A DNA stretch of 64,000 bases from contig NZ_CP030844.1 of assembly GCF_003330725.1 (NCBI RefSeq), forward strand, positions 1 to 64,000, read 5' to 3'. The DNA is from Acidisarcina polymorpha. GTDB taxonomy: Bacteria > Acidobacteriota > Terriglobia > Terriglobales > Acidobacteriaceae. A program made the position numbers and the translations under genes. The notes under the pieces are model-generated. The model was not told where the DNA came from and made no database searches. It saw nothing but the letters and a program-made list of their open reading frames with translations. How positions within the stretch are numbered: position 1 is the stretch's first letter; each line of letters begins with the position of its first letter. Positions 51,909 to 60,224 of the stretch are shown in pieces.

Positions 51909-53030
51909 ATGAGCACTCTAGCCGTATCCGCGTCCACCGCCGCCGTCTCGCTTTATTACCGCGAAGGCAGCTCCGATAAGGTCTACCACGCCCAGATCAC
52001 TCCCAAAGGGAGTGATCTCTACATCGTCGAGTTTCAATATGGACGGCGCGGTTCCACCCTCCAGACCGGTGTGAAAACCGACGCCCCGCTCCCGCTCGAC
52101 CAGGCCCGAAAAGTCTTCGAGAAACTCGTGCGCGAGAAAAAGGCCATGGGCTACACCGAGGGCGAGCAAGGAACCCCCTATGCCGGGGGCGAGCTCGCCA
52201 ACCGCCGCTTTGTCTATACGCCGCAATTGCTCAACTCCGTCGACGAATCCGTCTTGCCCGACTATCTCCGCAGTCCTGATTGGCTTATGCAGGAAAAGAT
52301 GGACGGCGTTCGCCTGATCGTCGAATCTTGCGGGAACGTTGTCACGGCGGGAAACCGCCGCGGTCTCGCGGTCGCAATCTCCACCGCCATCCCCGAGGCC
52401 GTCCTTGCGCTCGGCCACGATTGCGTCTTGGATGGAGAAGCTATCGGCGATGTCTACTGGCCCTTCGATCTGCTCAGCTTCGACGGCAGCGACATCACCC
52501 GCCGCTCCGCCACCTACCGCCTCCAGCTCCTTATGGCGATCCTCAAGGCAAGACCTTCGAAAGCGATTGGCCGTGTCGCGGTCGCGTTTGTGGAACGCGA
52601 CAAACGCGCCTTGCTCGAAACGATTCGAGCCGAACGCGGGGAGGGTGTCGTCTTCAAGAACGCCCACGCCCCTTACACCCCAGGACGGCCTGGCTCTGGC
52701 GGCGATGCCCTGAAGCATAAATTCAAGGCCAGCGCGACCTGCGCCGTGCTCTCGCACAATCCGGGCAAACGCAGCGTTCAGATCGCGGCCTCGCACGACG
52801 CCTCGCCCTCTTCAACCTTTCAACGTTTCGTCGAAATCGGCAACGTCACCATTCCCGGAAGCGCACCGCTGCCCCCGGTCGGCAGCCTCATCGAAGTCGA
52901 GTACTTGTATGCCTACGCGGCAGGAGCGCTCTTCCAGCCCGTCTACAAAGGCCCACGGTTCGACAAGCACTCACCCGATGTCTACGCCTCGCTGAAGTTC
53001 AAACCGGAATACAGCGGCGACGGCGAGTGA
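51909..53030 (+). CDS. WGR-domain / ATP-dependent DNA ligase fusion
   Basis: ATG 51909 with AAGGAGAA 9 nt upstream; 373 residues. Residues about 10-80 form a WGR domain (LYYREGSSDKVYHAQI, then EFQYGRRGSTLQTG; the core Trp-Gly-Arg is Tyr-Gly-Arg at 44-46). Residues about 100-285 form an ATP-dependent ligase core: motif I EKMDGVR with AMP-Lys at 130, VLDGEAIGDVYWPFDLLSFD (motifs III/IIIa), EGVVFK (IV, 245-250) and KHKFK (V, 269-273). Residues about 286-365 form an OB-like domain. All nucleotidyltransfer residues appear present. The WGR part is known from PARP and MolR proteins as a nucleic-acid-end-sensing fold, so this may be a nick/end-sensing repair ligase. It is third in the ArdC/ParB-like cluster. 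Confidence 0.92.
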   Translation: MSTLAVSASTAAVSLYYREGSSDKVYHAQITPKGSDLYIVEFQYGRRGSTLQTGVKTDAPLPLDQARKVFEKLVREKKAMGYTEGEQGTPYAGGELANRRFVYTPQLLNSVDESVLPDYLRSPDWLMQEKMDGVRLIVESCGNVVTAGNRRGLAVAISTAIPEAVLALGHDCVLDGEAIGDVYWPFDLLSFDGSDITRRSATYRLQLLMAILKARPSKAIGRVAVAFVERDKRALLETIRAERGEGVVFKNAHAPYTPGRPGSGGDALKHKFKASATCAVLSHNPGKRSVQIAASHDASPSSTFQRFVEIGNVTIPGSAPLPPVGSLIEVEYLYAYAAGALFQPVYKGPRFDKHSPDVYASLKFKPEYSGDGE

Positions 53031-53305
53031 CCTGCCTGCAGACTTCACCCATCAACCCTATGCGGCGCGGCACAGGGCCAAAAGCCCGTGCCGGGAACCG
53101 CCCGCTTTGCCGCCCTAACGTTTTCAACAACCCCGTTGCGGGGGGCACCCTTCGCGGAGCCGCCCCGCATCGTAAGCCCAAACAAAATTCAGAACTAACA
53201 GCCTGCTCCCGCAGTCCGGTAGCTACACAATGCTACCGGTTGCTATCGACCTATATCCAGGTTGAAAGTACATGTCGTTGTTGCCTCCCCCGTTCGTTCT
53301 GACGT

Positions 53306-53581
53306 GTGGGCCTGTCGGCATCGAAACGGGTCGCGCCGCTGCGGTCTTCAGGGCCTCTGCTTTCCCGGCTCCCCCAAAGAAATAACGGCCTCCCGGCCTT
53401 GCTTCGCACATTTCTTCGGTCCCCCCGAGAATGCCGCCCCTTGCCCTTGCTGGTCATCGTGGCGCTCTTCGGCACCAAGGACCAATTCGACAGCGCCAAG
53501 GAGATGCTTCCCATCCTCGTTGGTCTAATTACTCCGGTACTCACCGCTGCAATGGCCTTCTACTTCCCAGAAAAAGAGTGA
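53306..53581 (+). CDS. Possible small membrane protein closing the cluster
   Basis: The last ~46 codons look real: LPLLVIVALFGTKDQFDSAK, then EMLPILVGLITPVLTAAMAF and YFPEKE, i.e. two hydrophobic helices with a polar turn. The first half of the 91-codon frame is Arg/Pro/Ser-rich and probably non-coding, so the true start (perhaps a GTG or TTG near 53450) is uncertain. It is followed by a strong hairpin 7 nt after the stop, which supports a real 3' end. Confidence 0.35.
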   Translation: MGLSASKRVAPLRSSGPLLSRLPQRNNGLPALLRTFLRSPRECRPLPLLVIVALFGTKDQFDSAKEMLPILVGLITPVLTAAMAFYFPEKE

Positions 53582-53587
53582 ATCCCG

Positions 53588-53614
53588 CCGGCAGGGTGGG
53601 GCCCACCCTGCCGG
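53588..53614 (+). terminator. Strong GC-rich hairpin closing the ArdC/ParB/ligase cluster
   Basis: CCGGCAGGGTGG (53588-53599), loop GGC, CCACCCTGCCGG (53603-53614): a 12-bp perfect stem, followed by TTAACTC but no long T-run. Probably a terminator or a 3' stabiliser. Confidence 0.7.
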
Positions 53615-53994
53615 TTAACTCTCAAAACTTCTCCCCTATAGCACCTGCTGCTCCGTCAAGCGGAACGCCACCTTTCTAGAAGGAGTTCTCCTCCGCATGG
53701 GGTATCTTTTCAGGGGTTGCATCACGGAATGCTGAGATCCAACGAGCAGGCATCGGCTTGCGTAAACGTTCGTTTGCGCAACGCGCTCTGAGGGGGTCTG
53801 TGTGAGTGCGTCGGCGATTTATGAGGCGGTGAGAGATCGGCTACGATACGTGCGCCCGACTTGCCCGGAAAGCCGGTTATACGGCAACGTGCCTGTGCTT
53901 GGTCGATCCGATCGGCTCAATGAGCGCGCTGCCCTGGTGTCGTCAACACACGACGCACAGTTAGCTTTGCAACTAGGTAAGTTGTTTATTTTTT
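53615..53994. other. Gap without a supported gene
   Basis: An 82-codon plus-strand frame (53802-54050) is Arg-rich with no recognised pattern and overlaps a better minus-strand frame. Nothing else seen. Confidence 0.3.
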
Positions 53995-54168
53995 TTAACT
54001 ATCTGGGTTTTCCACTTTCGATCTCTGGCGATCAATCGCCTCCAGGTTGAAGCGCATGTTTTGATTCTTCTCTAAGAGTTGAGCTACCAAAATCTGTAAT
54101 ATCACGGCGCGGTGACGCCAGTAGGCTTCACCTGCTTCGGAGATCTCTTCGATCGGATCTGATTGCAT
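53995..54168 (-). CDS. Small hypothetical helical protein
   Basis: 57 residues from ATG 54168 (MQSDPIEEISEAGEAYWRHR). Predominantly helical and charged: AVILQILVAQLLEKNQNMRF then NLEAIDRQRSKVEN. It may be a small regulator or a scrap. It shares the strand of the redox cluster that begins at 54302. No family recognised. Confidence 0.4.
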   Translation of the reverse strand: MQSDPIEEISEAGEAYWRHRAVILQILVAQLLEKNQNMRFNLEAIDRQRSKVENPDS

Positions 54169-54301
54169 GGACGCCTCCGTCGTGATCATGAAATGGTCAA
54201 GATGAATCTACCGTAACTTGAGGACCCGAGATCAGCCAGACTCAAAGGAGTGAATCGGACCCAGTCCTTTTGGTTCTCTTCTTCATGATTTCAGACCCAC
54301 T

Positions 54302-54691
54302 TCAGCTCTCGATGGGGATGTTGTCGGGCAACTGAGTACTCTGAAAGTAAGAAAGCCGCAAAGCTGAGTCTACCTGCTCGTAAACTGCAACAAGCCGAAA
54401 CTTCGTGGATGTCGTGAACCCTCGTCGGACTGCGGTCGCATGACTCTCGCCTATTACCATCGCTGTCGTCTCAAAGACGCGGACATCCTCGATACACAGC
54501 ATGATCGAAGTGAAGGCCAGTCCACCCTCCCGAAGGTCACGGAGTACCTCTTCCTTGTTCAGCATAGAACCGTCGGAACGCACTAGTCTGTAGTCGTCAG
54601 AATAAAGCGCGGAGAGAGCATTAAGGTCGCCCGACAGAAGGGCACCGTAGAAGTGTTCGTGATGCACTTTCAAGACGTCCTGTGCGTTCAA
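54302..54691 (-). CDS. NTF2-like (SnoaL/DUF4440-type) protein
   Basis: 129 residues with the cone-shaped NTF2 fold: VLKVHHEHFYGALLSGDLNA then LSALYSDDYRLVRSDGSMLN (typical DUF4440 start), KEEVLRDLREGGLAFTSIML, VRVFETTAMVIGESHATAVR and FRLVAVYEQVDSALRLSYFQ. Family members bind or transform small hydrophobic molecules; many are accessory to oxidoreductases. It lies at the 3' end of the minus-strand cluster, 86 nt behind a broken lipocalin-like gene. Confidence 0.88.
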   Translation of the reverse strand: MNAQDVLKVHHEHFYGALLSGDLNALSALYSDDYRLVRSDGSMLNKEEVLRDLREGGLAFTSIMLCIEDVRVFETTAMVIGESHATAVRRGFTTSTKFRLVAVYEQVDSALRLSYFQSTQLPDNIPIES

Positions 54692-54777
54692 GTTGAACCT
54701 CCAGTTCGGTCAATCGAGGGAAGCGTTAGCTCGTTGTGCTAGCAAATCCTGATTCTCAGATCTTTCCAGTTCTTTCT

Positions 54778-55273
54778 TCAGCCGAGTGCGCACAGCGCTC
54801 CCAGCGTCATGGAGCTTAGCGATGCTGCTTCAACCAGCGGAGTCGACGTGACTGACCCCCCTCCAGCTTTCGAAGTCACGACCGTCAATGTCAGTCGATC
54901 GCCATCTAGTTTCACCTGACGCTTCAATCGCTGTCCTATCAGTGCAGGAACAAAGGAGACGCTGGGAATATGAGTTACGGTCGCTGTGACCTCATCGAAT
55001 TGATATTCACCGGAGTAGCCGATGAAGTTCTCTGATTCTTTCTCATCATCACTTTGGGGGTTTGAATTCCAATCACCGACAACATGCGACGAACGACGGA
55101 CACTCATCAGTAGATCGGACATGAGGCCACCAGGCGTGTAGGATTAACGCCAAGGGGAAGCACGGCTTCTGCCTCTTCAGCGGTATCCGTGTAGCTCTCA
55201 AGGCTCCATGAGCCTATGAGGTCTGCGCCGACAGCAGGCGCGCCGGGCCTTGCGGAATTGATGTAGCGAGCAT
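54778..55273 (-). pseudogene. Lipocalin-like protein, frameshifted
   Basis: Starting at ATG 55273 (AGGAGAA upstream), the frame breaks before LIGSWSLESYTDTAEEAEAV, continues to LPLGVNP, and shifts again to YTPGGLMSDLLMSVRRSSHV. The last part, ENFIGYSGEYQFDEVTATVT, then VTHIPSVSFVPALIGQRLKR and LDGDRLTLTV, is in one frame to 54778. GxWxLxSY, YTxxGxMS and NFIGYSGxYxxD are the Lipocalin-like signature. Two or more indels make it inactive unless they are sequencing errors. Confidence 0.75.
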
Positions 55274-55340
55274 TGTTTCTCCTAAGTGAGGAGGTGCTCC
55301 TCGCGGTCTTTTGGTTCTATCGAAGAACGACTAGCCGCAT

Positions 55341-56441
55341 TCATATGGCGACGGGATAGTCGGTGTAGCCGTGTTCCCCGCCTCCATAAAATGTAGATCG
55401 GTCGTATTTGTTCATTGGAAGTCCATCTCGTATGCGCTCCACGAGGTCAGGGTTGGCTATAAACAGTCGTCCGAAGGCGATGCCATCCGCTTCTCCCTTA
55501 GAGACTGTTTGGGTAGCTGATGACGGCGTGTAAGCTGCAGCCGAGATTAGGGGGCCTCGGAAATTGGACCGGAAGAGTTGCGCATTGTTGAGAGCCTCTT
55601 CATGCAATCCGTCTCCAAGTCCAATCTCGGAGCCCCGGCCCTCGATGAGGTGAAGATAGGCGATTTGTCGTTTGTCGAGGGCACTGATCGCGATTCCATA
55701 TAGATGCAATGGATTGCTATCGTGAATACCACCGTATTGTCCAAACGGAGACAGACGCACACCCAAACGGTTTATGCCGACAGCTGCGCTCACCTTGTCG
55801 ACCACTTCGAGAAGAAAGCGAACGCGGTTTTCGGCAATGCCACCATATTCATCTGTGCGTTTGTTCGTACCATCCTGCAGAAACTGATCGATGAGATGGC
55901 TATTGGCCGCCTGAACCTCGACACCGTCGAAGCCGGCCTCTATTGCATTCAGAGCGGCCTGAACAAAAGTATCAACGATCGTCGAAATCTCGTCCGTCTC
56001 AAGAGCTCGCGGAGTTTCGGTTGGAACCTGCTTGAATTCATTCGTAAACGCGGGCAGGTCCGGTGGGATAGCGGACGGAGCAACCGGAAGGCTGTTCTGG
56101 GGTAATAAGGAGGAATGCGAATTCCGACCGTTGTGAGCAATCTGCAGAAATATCCTTCCCCTTTTGGAGTGAACCGCGTCCGTTACCGAGCGCCATCCGT
56201 TGATTTGATCCTCCGTATAAATCCCCGGTGCGCCAGGATAGCCCTGTCCTTGATGACTTACAGCTGTGCCCTCGGCGATTATGAGACCAGCCGACGCACG
56301 CTGTGCATAGTATTTTGCATTGAGTGCCGTCGGAACGTTCCCGGTGCCTGCCCTCATTCTAGTCAAGGGTGCCATGATGATCCGATTTTGCACTTTGATG
56401 GTACCGAGTTGCAATGGAGCGAATAGAGCGTCGTGATTCAT
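55341..56441 (-). CDS. Old Yellow Enzyme family alkene reductase (copy 1)
   Basis: Start ATG 56441 (MNHDALFAPLQLGTIKVQNR), 366 residues. FMN-binding TIM barrel: RIIMAPLTRMRAGTGNVPTA, ASAGLIIAEGTAVSHQGQGY, GRIFLQIAHNGRNSH, GVEVQAANSHLIDQFLQDGT, NKRTDEYGG and EADGIAFGRLFIANPDLVER. In classical members the substrate-anion site is H-x-x-N followed by Tyr two positions on (LHAANGYL). Here it is Q-A-A-N-S-H, so the His is Gln and the Tyr is His. It may reduce different substrates or be slow. Third gene from the left end of the cluster and one of three OYE paralogues here. Confidence 0.93.
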   Translation of the reverse strand: MNHDALFAPLQLGTIKVQNRIIMAPLTRMRAGTGNVPTALNAKYYAQRASAGLIIAEGTAVSHQGQGYPGAPGIYTEDQINGWRSVTDAVHSKRGRIFLQIAHNGRNSHSSLLPQNSLPVAPSAIPPDLPAFTNEFKQVPTETPRALETDEISTIVDTFVQAALNAIEAGFDGVEVQAANSHLIDQFLQDGTNKRTDEYGGIAENRVRFLLEVVDKVSAAVGINRLGVRLSPFGQYGGIHDSNPLHLYGIAISALDKRQIAYLHLIEGRGSEIGLGDGLHEEALNNAQLFRSNFRGPLISAAAYTPSSATQTVSKGEADGIAFGRLFIANPDLVERIRDGLPMNKYDRSTFYGGGEHGYTDYPVAI

Positions 56442-56510
56442 CAGATTTTCCCGTCTGCGTTCCTTAAAGCCGTAATCAAGCAAGGGGTTGGAGTTGAAGC
56501 AATTAGGGGA

Positions 56511-57227
56511 CTACGAAACCTTGATTTCGCCCATATCAATCTTCACCAAAAGCGGATCCATTACGGGCTTGTAGTCACTCTCATATGCATAAATCCGTCG
56601 CTTCGTGGGAATGATAATGCCACCCACGTCTCGATATTCGGAGGCATAGTTGAGGCCGGTTGCTCCACCCAGAATGTCAACGGTGTAATCGTGCCGCCGA
56701 AGCAATCCGTCAGGGCCGAAGCAGGAGATCTGCTCTCGGGTGTGACTCTTTACATTGTCAGGAAAGGTGACCTTGAGCCTGCGCCATGTTTCTCCGTCCA
56801 CCTCAATCGATGCAATCTCCTCGCTGACGAAGCCTTCATGGGTGTACAGAAAAGGAGTGTTCAAGTAGGTCCACAGAGCCTCGCCCTGAAAATAGGCAAC
56901 ATGAAAGTCATCCCACGGTGTTTCATGTTGTTGGCCCACGAAAGACGCCTCGGGATCGTCTCGCACTTGAATGAGCGTTCCATTTGCTTTTTCCATGACG
57001 ATTCGGCTCGGTTCGAATTTGATTCGCTTATCCTGGCCCGGAAAGTCAGTGACCACTCGCTCCTTGCGAGTGTCGACCGACATGACGATGTCTTTCAGGT
57101 AGTCTCCCTGGCCCTTTACAAACCAGATTGCGCCTGTTATTTGAGCGGCCACCTGAATTGACTTGATCTCACTCCACCGCTCCAAGCCGCCGTGTGCGTT
57201 GACTGCCGTCGTTAATAGGTCATTCAT
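56511..57227 (-). CDS. Hypothetical beta-rich protein of the redox cluster
   Basis: 238 residues, no signal peptide (MNDLLTTAVNAHGGLERWSE). The start with NAHGGLERWxxIKSIxV recalls outer-membrane-lipoprotein-carrier-like folds (LolA/LppX type), as do the repeated strands: RVVTDFPGQDKRIKFEPSRI, EASFVGQQHETPWDDFHVAY, then RRHDYTVDILGGATGLNYAS and IIIPTKRRIYAYESD. The pattern YxxxV(D/E)xxGG...P(T/K)xRR is common in uncharacterised actinobacterial and acidobacterial proteins next to oxidoreductases. Its role is unknown; perhaps lipid or ligand carriage. About 90 nt from the SDR gene. Confidence 0.75.
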   Translation of the reverse strand: MNDLLTTAVNAHGGLERWSEIKSIQVAAQITGAIWFVKGQGDYLKDIVMSVDTRKERVVTDFPGQDKRIKFEPSRIVMEKANGTLIQVRDDPEASFVGQQHETPWDDFHVAYFQGEALWTYLNTPFLYTHEGFVSEEIASIEVDGETWRRLKVTFPDNVKSHTREQISCFGPDGLLRRHDYTVDILGGATGLNYASEYRDVGGIIIPTKRRIYAYESDYKPVMDPLLVKIDMGEIKVS

Positions 57228-57318
57228 GATTTCTCCCTGTTAATCGTTGACTAAGTTTGTACTTCCAGAGCGGGGTGCGATGCGCATCGAACGTAGAACA
57301 TCCTGAGGAGCGTTGCAT

Positions 57319-58077
57319 TCATGCGAGGACTGGAGGTTGCTCCAACTGTTCATTGAACGAATTTACGAAGGAGGCCTCTTGAGAGCCTTGCTGGTCGCGC
57401 AGGAACTTGGCGCGAGGAACCAGAATCTCGTCGGCATCCGTCGCTAGGGCGACGACTGTGTCTCGAATGAAGTCGTCGAGCGGCATGGCACGTGGCTCCT
57501 CGCTGCTGTTAAGCAGCTCAGTCCGGACCCAGGGAGGGATAACCTCAAGCACGCGCACCGAAGTGTGCCTGAGCTTGAAGCGCAGTGACTGGGAATAGGA
57601 ATGAAGCGCGGCCTTTGTAGAGGAATATACGGCGGTCATCGCCATCGGAGTGAATCCAAGAACCGAGGAGACGATCAGGATCGTGGCAGACTCCTGCTTC
57701 TTCATGTGCTCAACAAGCGCACCGGTAAGGCGGATCGGCCCCATCAGGTTCGTCGTAATCGTGCGGGAGATGAGATCGTCATCGATAAGCGTCGAAGCAT
57801 CATCGATCTCCATGATGCCGGCATTATTGATGAGGACATTGAGGGCCGGATACTTCACAACGAGCACTTCCGCGGCTCGGCGAATGCTCTCCGGGTATGA
57901 CACATCAAGCTCTATGGATTCCATCCCAGGATTAGCTTCGGTGGTCTCTGCGAGGTGTCCGGCGCGACGGCCCGAAATGATTACCTTGTTGCCGAGCTTG
58001 TGAAGCGCTTCCGCTAAAGCTCTGCCGATCCCGGAACCGCCGCCTGTGATGAAGATCGTGTTGCCGTTGAGATTCAT
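57319..58077 (-). CDS. SDR-family oxidoreductase (DltE-like)
   Basis: 252 residues. Rossmann signature ITGGGSGIGRALAEALHKLG (TGxxxGIG), ISGRR (Arg pair favours NADP), NVLINNAGIMEIDD (NNAG), ILIVSSVLGFTPMAMTAVYS (catalytic Ser) and the Tyr-x-x-x-Lys in YSSTKAALHSYSQSL. DltE-like SDRs reduce or oxidise small carbonyls with NAD(P). It begins 21 nt after the DinB gene and is co-transcribed. Confidence 0.93.
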   Translation of the reverse strand: MNLNGNTIFITGGGSGIGRALAEALHKLGNKVIISGRRAGHLAETTEANPGMESIELDVSYPESIRRAAEVLVVKYPALNVLINNAGIMEIDDASTLIDDDLISRTITTNLMGPIRLTGALVEHMKKQESATILIVSSVLGFTPMAMTAVYSSTKAALHSYSQSLRFKLRHTSVRVLEVIPPWVRTELLNSSEEPRAMPLDDFIRDTVVALATDADEILVPRAKFLRDQQGSQEASFVNSFNEQLEQPPVLA

Positions 58078-58098
58078 GTTGTGCTCCTGCTCTGCTAA

Positions 58099-58596
58099 CT
58101 ATGCGGTTGTATCTGCGGACGGACCGTAGATGGAAGGAACTGCAGCACCCATCGGCCTGAGGTAGGTGGATAGCTGTCCTCGGTGATGGATGCCATCGAA
58201 GAGAAACAACCAGAGGATCTGCCCAAGTGGTTGCGTGAGAATGACAATGCCGCTAGAGGTCACCTTTCGCTCTTTAAGCCAATCGGTTGGGTCTATCGCG
58301 ACAAGTTGCTGTTGGAGTCGCTCCGCAGAGTGATGGAACTCTGCCAGGAGCGCTACATGATCAGGATGATTTGTGCGCGGCACTTCTGTGCTGTCGGAGC
58401 TCGTGAGATGATTTGAAATCTCAAGGCAGCGAACGATCGTCCAAGCCGTTGTTCCTGCGGTTGGCGAATTAGGATGGGTACGGTAGGAAAGCATGTCAGC
58501 AGGAATCGCATGAAGAACCTTAGCCGTTGTCGCCGATTCCACCCGGTGGCGCTCCCGAAAGAACTCGATCGTTCCAACTGGATCAAAGTCGGGCAT
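58099..58596 (-). CDS. DinB-family four-helix protein
   Basis: ATG 58596 lies inside the end of the preceding OYE gene (14-nt overlap), so the two are coupled. 165 residues, four-helix DinB/YfiT fold: VGTIEFFRERHRVESATTAK and FDGIHHRGQLSTYLRPMGAA. The conserved H-H-R-G-Q with an upstream His gives the usual three-His metal site. DinB-like proteins are metal-dependent enzymes such as thiol transferases using bacillithiol/mycothiol-type cofactors. Function in this operon unknown, probably detoxification. Confidence 0.88.
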   Translation of the reverse strand: MPDFDPVGTIEFFRERHRVESATTAKVLHAIPADMLSYRTHPNSPTAGTTAWTIVRCLEISNHLTSSDSTEVPRTNHPDHVALLAEFHHSAERLQQQLVAIDPTDWLKERKVTSSGIVILTQPLGQILWLFLFDGIHHRGQLSTYLRPMGAAVPSIYGPSADTTA

Positions 58597-59767
58597 ACTG
58601 CACCTCCCCTTGAGTGGTCTCAATCTCGTCGATTGTGGGGTAGTCGGTATACCCAGCGGCCGTTGCTCCGTAGTACCCTTCCGGTCTCTGAGGATTCAAT
58701 TTAGAGCTTCTGCGTATCCGCTCGACCAGGTCTGGATTGGCGATGTATTCGCGGCCGAAAGCAATCATCTCTCCCAGTTTGTCGCGGAGAAGTTGCTCAC
58801 CGCGCTTGGGGCTGATGTCGACGTTGAGTATCAATGTGCCTGAGTACAATTTCCGAAAGTGGTGAAGCACGCCGTCCCTCTGCAGTGGTTCGATCGGAGT
58901 GTCGGAGAGGTCTGCAAGCTGGCGCATCAACATGACATGGGACAGGTCGTAGTCGTTCAGTCTGCGATACACGTATTCCGCCGTGGGCAGCGTCGATGAC
59001 GAGGAACGGAATCCTCCGCGCTCGGGCATCATGGTTCCGGCCTTTACTCCGACCCTGGAGCTTGGCCAGACCTCAAGAACCGCTTCCAATGCTTCGAAAA
59101 GAAGACGGGCCCGGTTCTCGATGGAACCACCGTAGTTGTCTGTTCGAAGATTCAGGTTCTCCTGCATGAATTGCTGAAACAGGTAAACAAATCCGCCCTG
59201 GATCTGGACACCGTCGAAGCCGGCGTCGCGGGCAACCTTTGATGCATGCCTGAAGTCCGCAATCGTCTGCCGAATGTCATCAAGAGTCATGGCAGTTGGG
59301 ACCTGCGTCATCTCCGTATTGCCATAGCCGGTGTGAACCAGTTGCTCCGGATTGACCGCGGACGGTCCTAGGGGGGAGTAACCGTGGCCGACGAGTGCGC
59401 GACTGGAGACTGACCCCTGATGCCAGAGCTGCACGATCATGTGGCCGCCCGCGCGGTGCACGGCGTCGGTAATCGTGAGCCATCCCTTGCGTTGTTCCTC
59501 GGTGTATATCCCTGGTGCTCCGAACCAGCCACGCGCTTGATCACTGACGAACGTCCCTTCGCTGATGATCAGACCAGCACTCGCTCGCTGTTCGTAATAC
59601 TCCCGCATCAGATCGTTGGGAACGGCGCCGGGTGTGGGCGTCCGCATTCTTGTTAGCGGGGCCATCACGACCCGATTTCGTAGCTCCAGATCACCGAACA
59701 GGATCGGTTGCAGAAGAAATCCCTTACTTCCTTCGTGCGAAGTTTCGTCTGTAGCGCTCTTTAACAT
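58583..59767 (-). CDS. Old Yellow Enzyme paralogue with rebuilt active site (copy 2)
   Basis: ATG 59767 (AGGAGAA upstream), 394 residues. OYE barrel: RNRVVMAPLTRMRTPTPGAV, ASAGLIISEGTFVSDQARGW, MIVQLWHQGSVSSRALVGHG, LNLRTDNYGGSIENRARLLF and GEMIAFGREYIANPDLVERI. The segment that normally carries the substrate-binding His and Asn (HAANGYLxxQF) reads IQGGFVYLFQQF: both His and Asn are lost while Tyr is kept. FMN binding should persist, but classical enone reduction is doubtful. A long Ser-rich insertion (FRSSSSTLPTAEYV) lies at about 268-281. Confidence 0.92.
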   Translation of the reverse strand: MLKSATDETSHEGSKGFLLQPILFGDLELRNRVVMAPLTRMRTPTPGAVPNDLMREYYEQRASAGLIISEGTFVSDQARGWFGAPGIYTEEQRKGWLTITDAVHRAGGHMIVQLWHQGSVSSRALVGHGYSPLGPSAVNPEQLVHTGYGNTEMTQVPTAMTLDDIRQTIADFRHASKVARDAGFDGVQIQGGFVYLFQQFMQENLNLRTDNYGGSIENRARLLFEALEAVLEVWPSSRVGVKAGTMMPERGGFRSSSSTLPTAEYVYRRLNDYDLSHVMLMRQLADLSDTPIEPLQRDGVLHHFRKLYSGTLILNVDISPKRGEQLLRDKLGEMIAFGREYIANPDLVERIRRSSKLNPQRPEGYYGATAAGYTDYPTIDEIETTQGEVQYARL

Positions 59768-59817
59768 CTGTTTCTCCTGTCTCATCCCCCGCGTTGCGCC
59801 GCTGCAATTGAGATCGG

Positions 59818-60222
59818 CTAAGCAACCGCGAACGATTCGCCAAACATTGGAAGACCGCTCTTCGATTCGGCCTCGGTGACTTCATCCTGGATGACATCCC
59901 AGTGTTCAACCAGAACTCCATCGCGCAATCGAACGATGTCAGCAACGATCCAATTCCGGGGAAGGCCATGACCGGAGAACCGGCCATGCAGAATCACGAA
60001 GTCGCCGTCCGCCACTGCCAAAGCGTTCTCGTAACGCGCCGATGAGGGCAGGCCCTTGGTGAGCTCAAAGAGCCCTTTTCGACCTTGTGCGATATAGGCA
60101 CTGTGCTGAACGTATCCTGGCGACCAAAACGTCTCAGCGGTGGAGTAGTCTCGTAGGTTGAAAAGCGTGTCAAACGCTTTGAGGACTGTCGCTTTGTTTT
60201 TGCTGCTCTGAGTTGAGTCCAT
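59818..60222 (-). CDS. SnoaL/NTF2-like protein
   Basis: 134 residues: VLKAFDTLFNLRDYSTAETF, then WSPGYVQHSAYIAQGRKGLF (the NPxYxQHsp/xxxG pattern of the SnoaL-like group), ADGDFVILHGRFSG, IVADIVRLRDGVLVEHWDVI and EHWDVIQ. This group includes polyketide-cyclase-like and dehydratase-like proteins, often partners of oxidoreductases. The stop-to-start gap to the upstream Gfo/Idh gene is 2 nt, so it is tightly co-transcribed. Confidence 0.9.
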   Translation of the reverse strand: MDSTQSSKNKATVLKAFDTLFNLRDYSTAETFWSPGYVQHSAYIAQGRKGLFELTKGLPSSARYENALAVADGDFVILHGRFSGHGLPRNWIVADIVRLRDGVLVEHWDVIQDEVTEAESKSGLPMFGESFAVA

Positions 60223-60224
60223 CG

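Noticed and set aside
51918-52796. 292-codon minus-strand frame opposite the WGR-ligase gene
   Set aside because: Antisense of a GC-rich gene with clear ligase motifs on the plus strand.
56433-57161. 242-codon plus-strand frame
   Set aside because: Opposite the beta-rich hypothetical gene of the minus-strand operon; no protein-like pattern.
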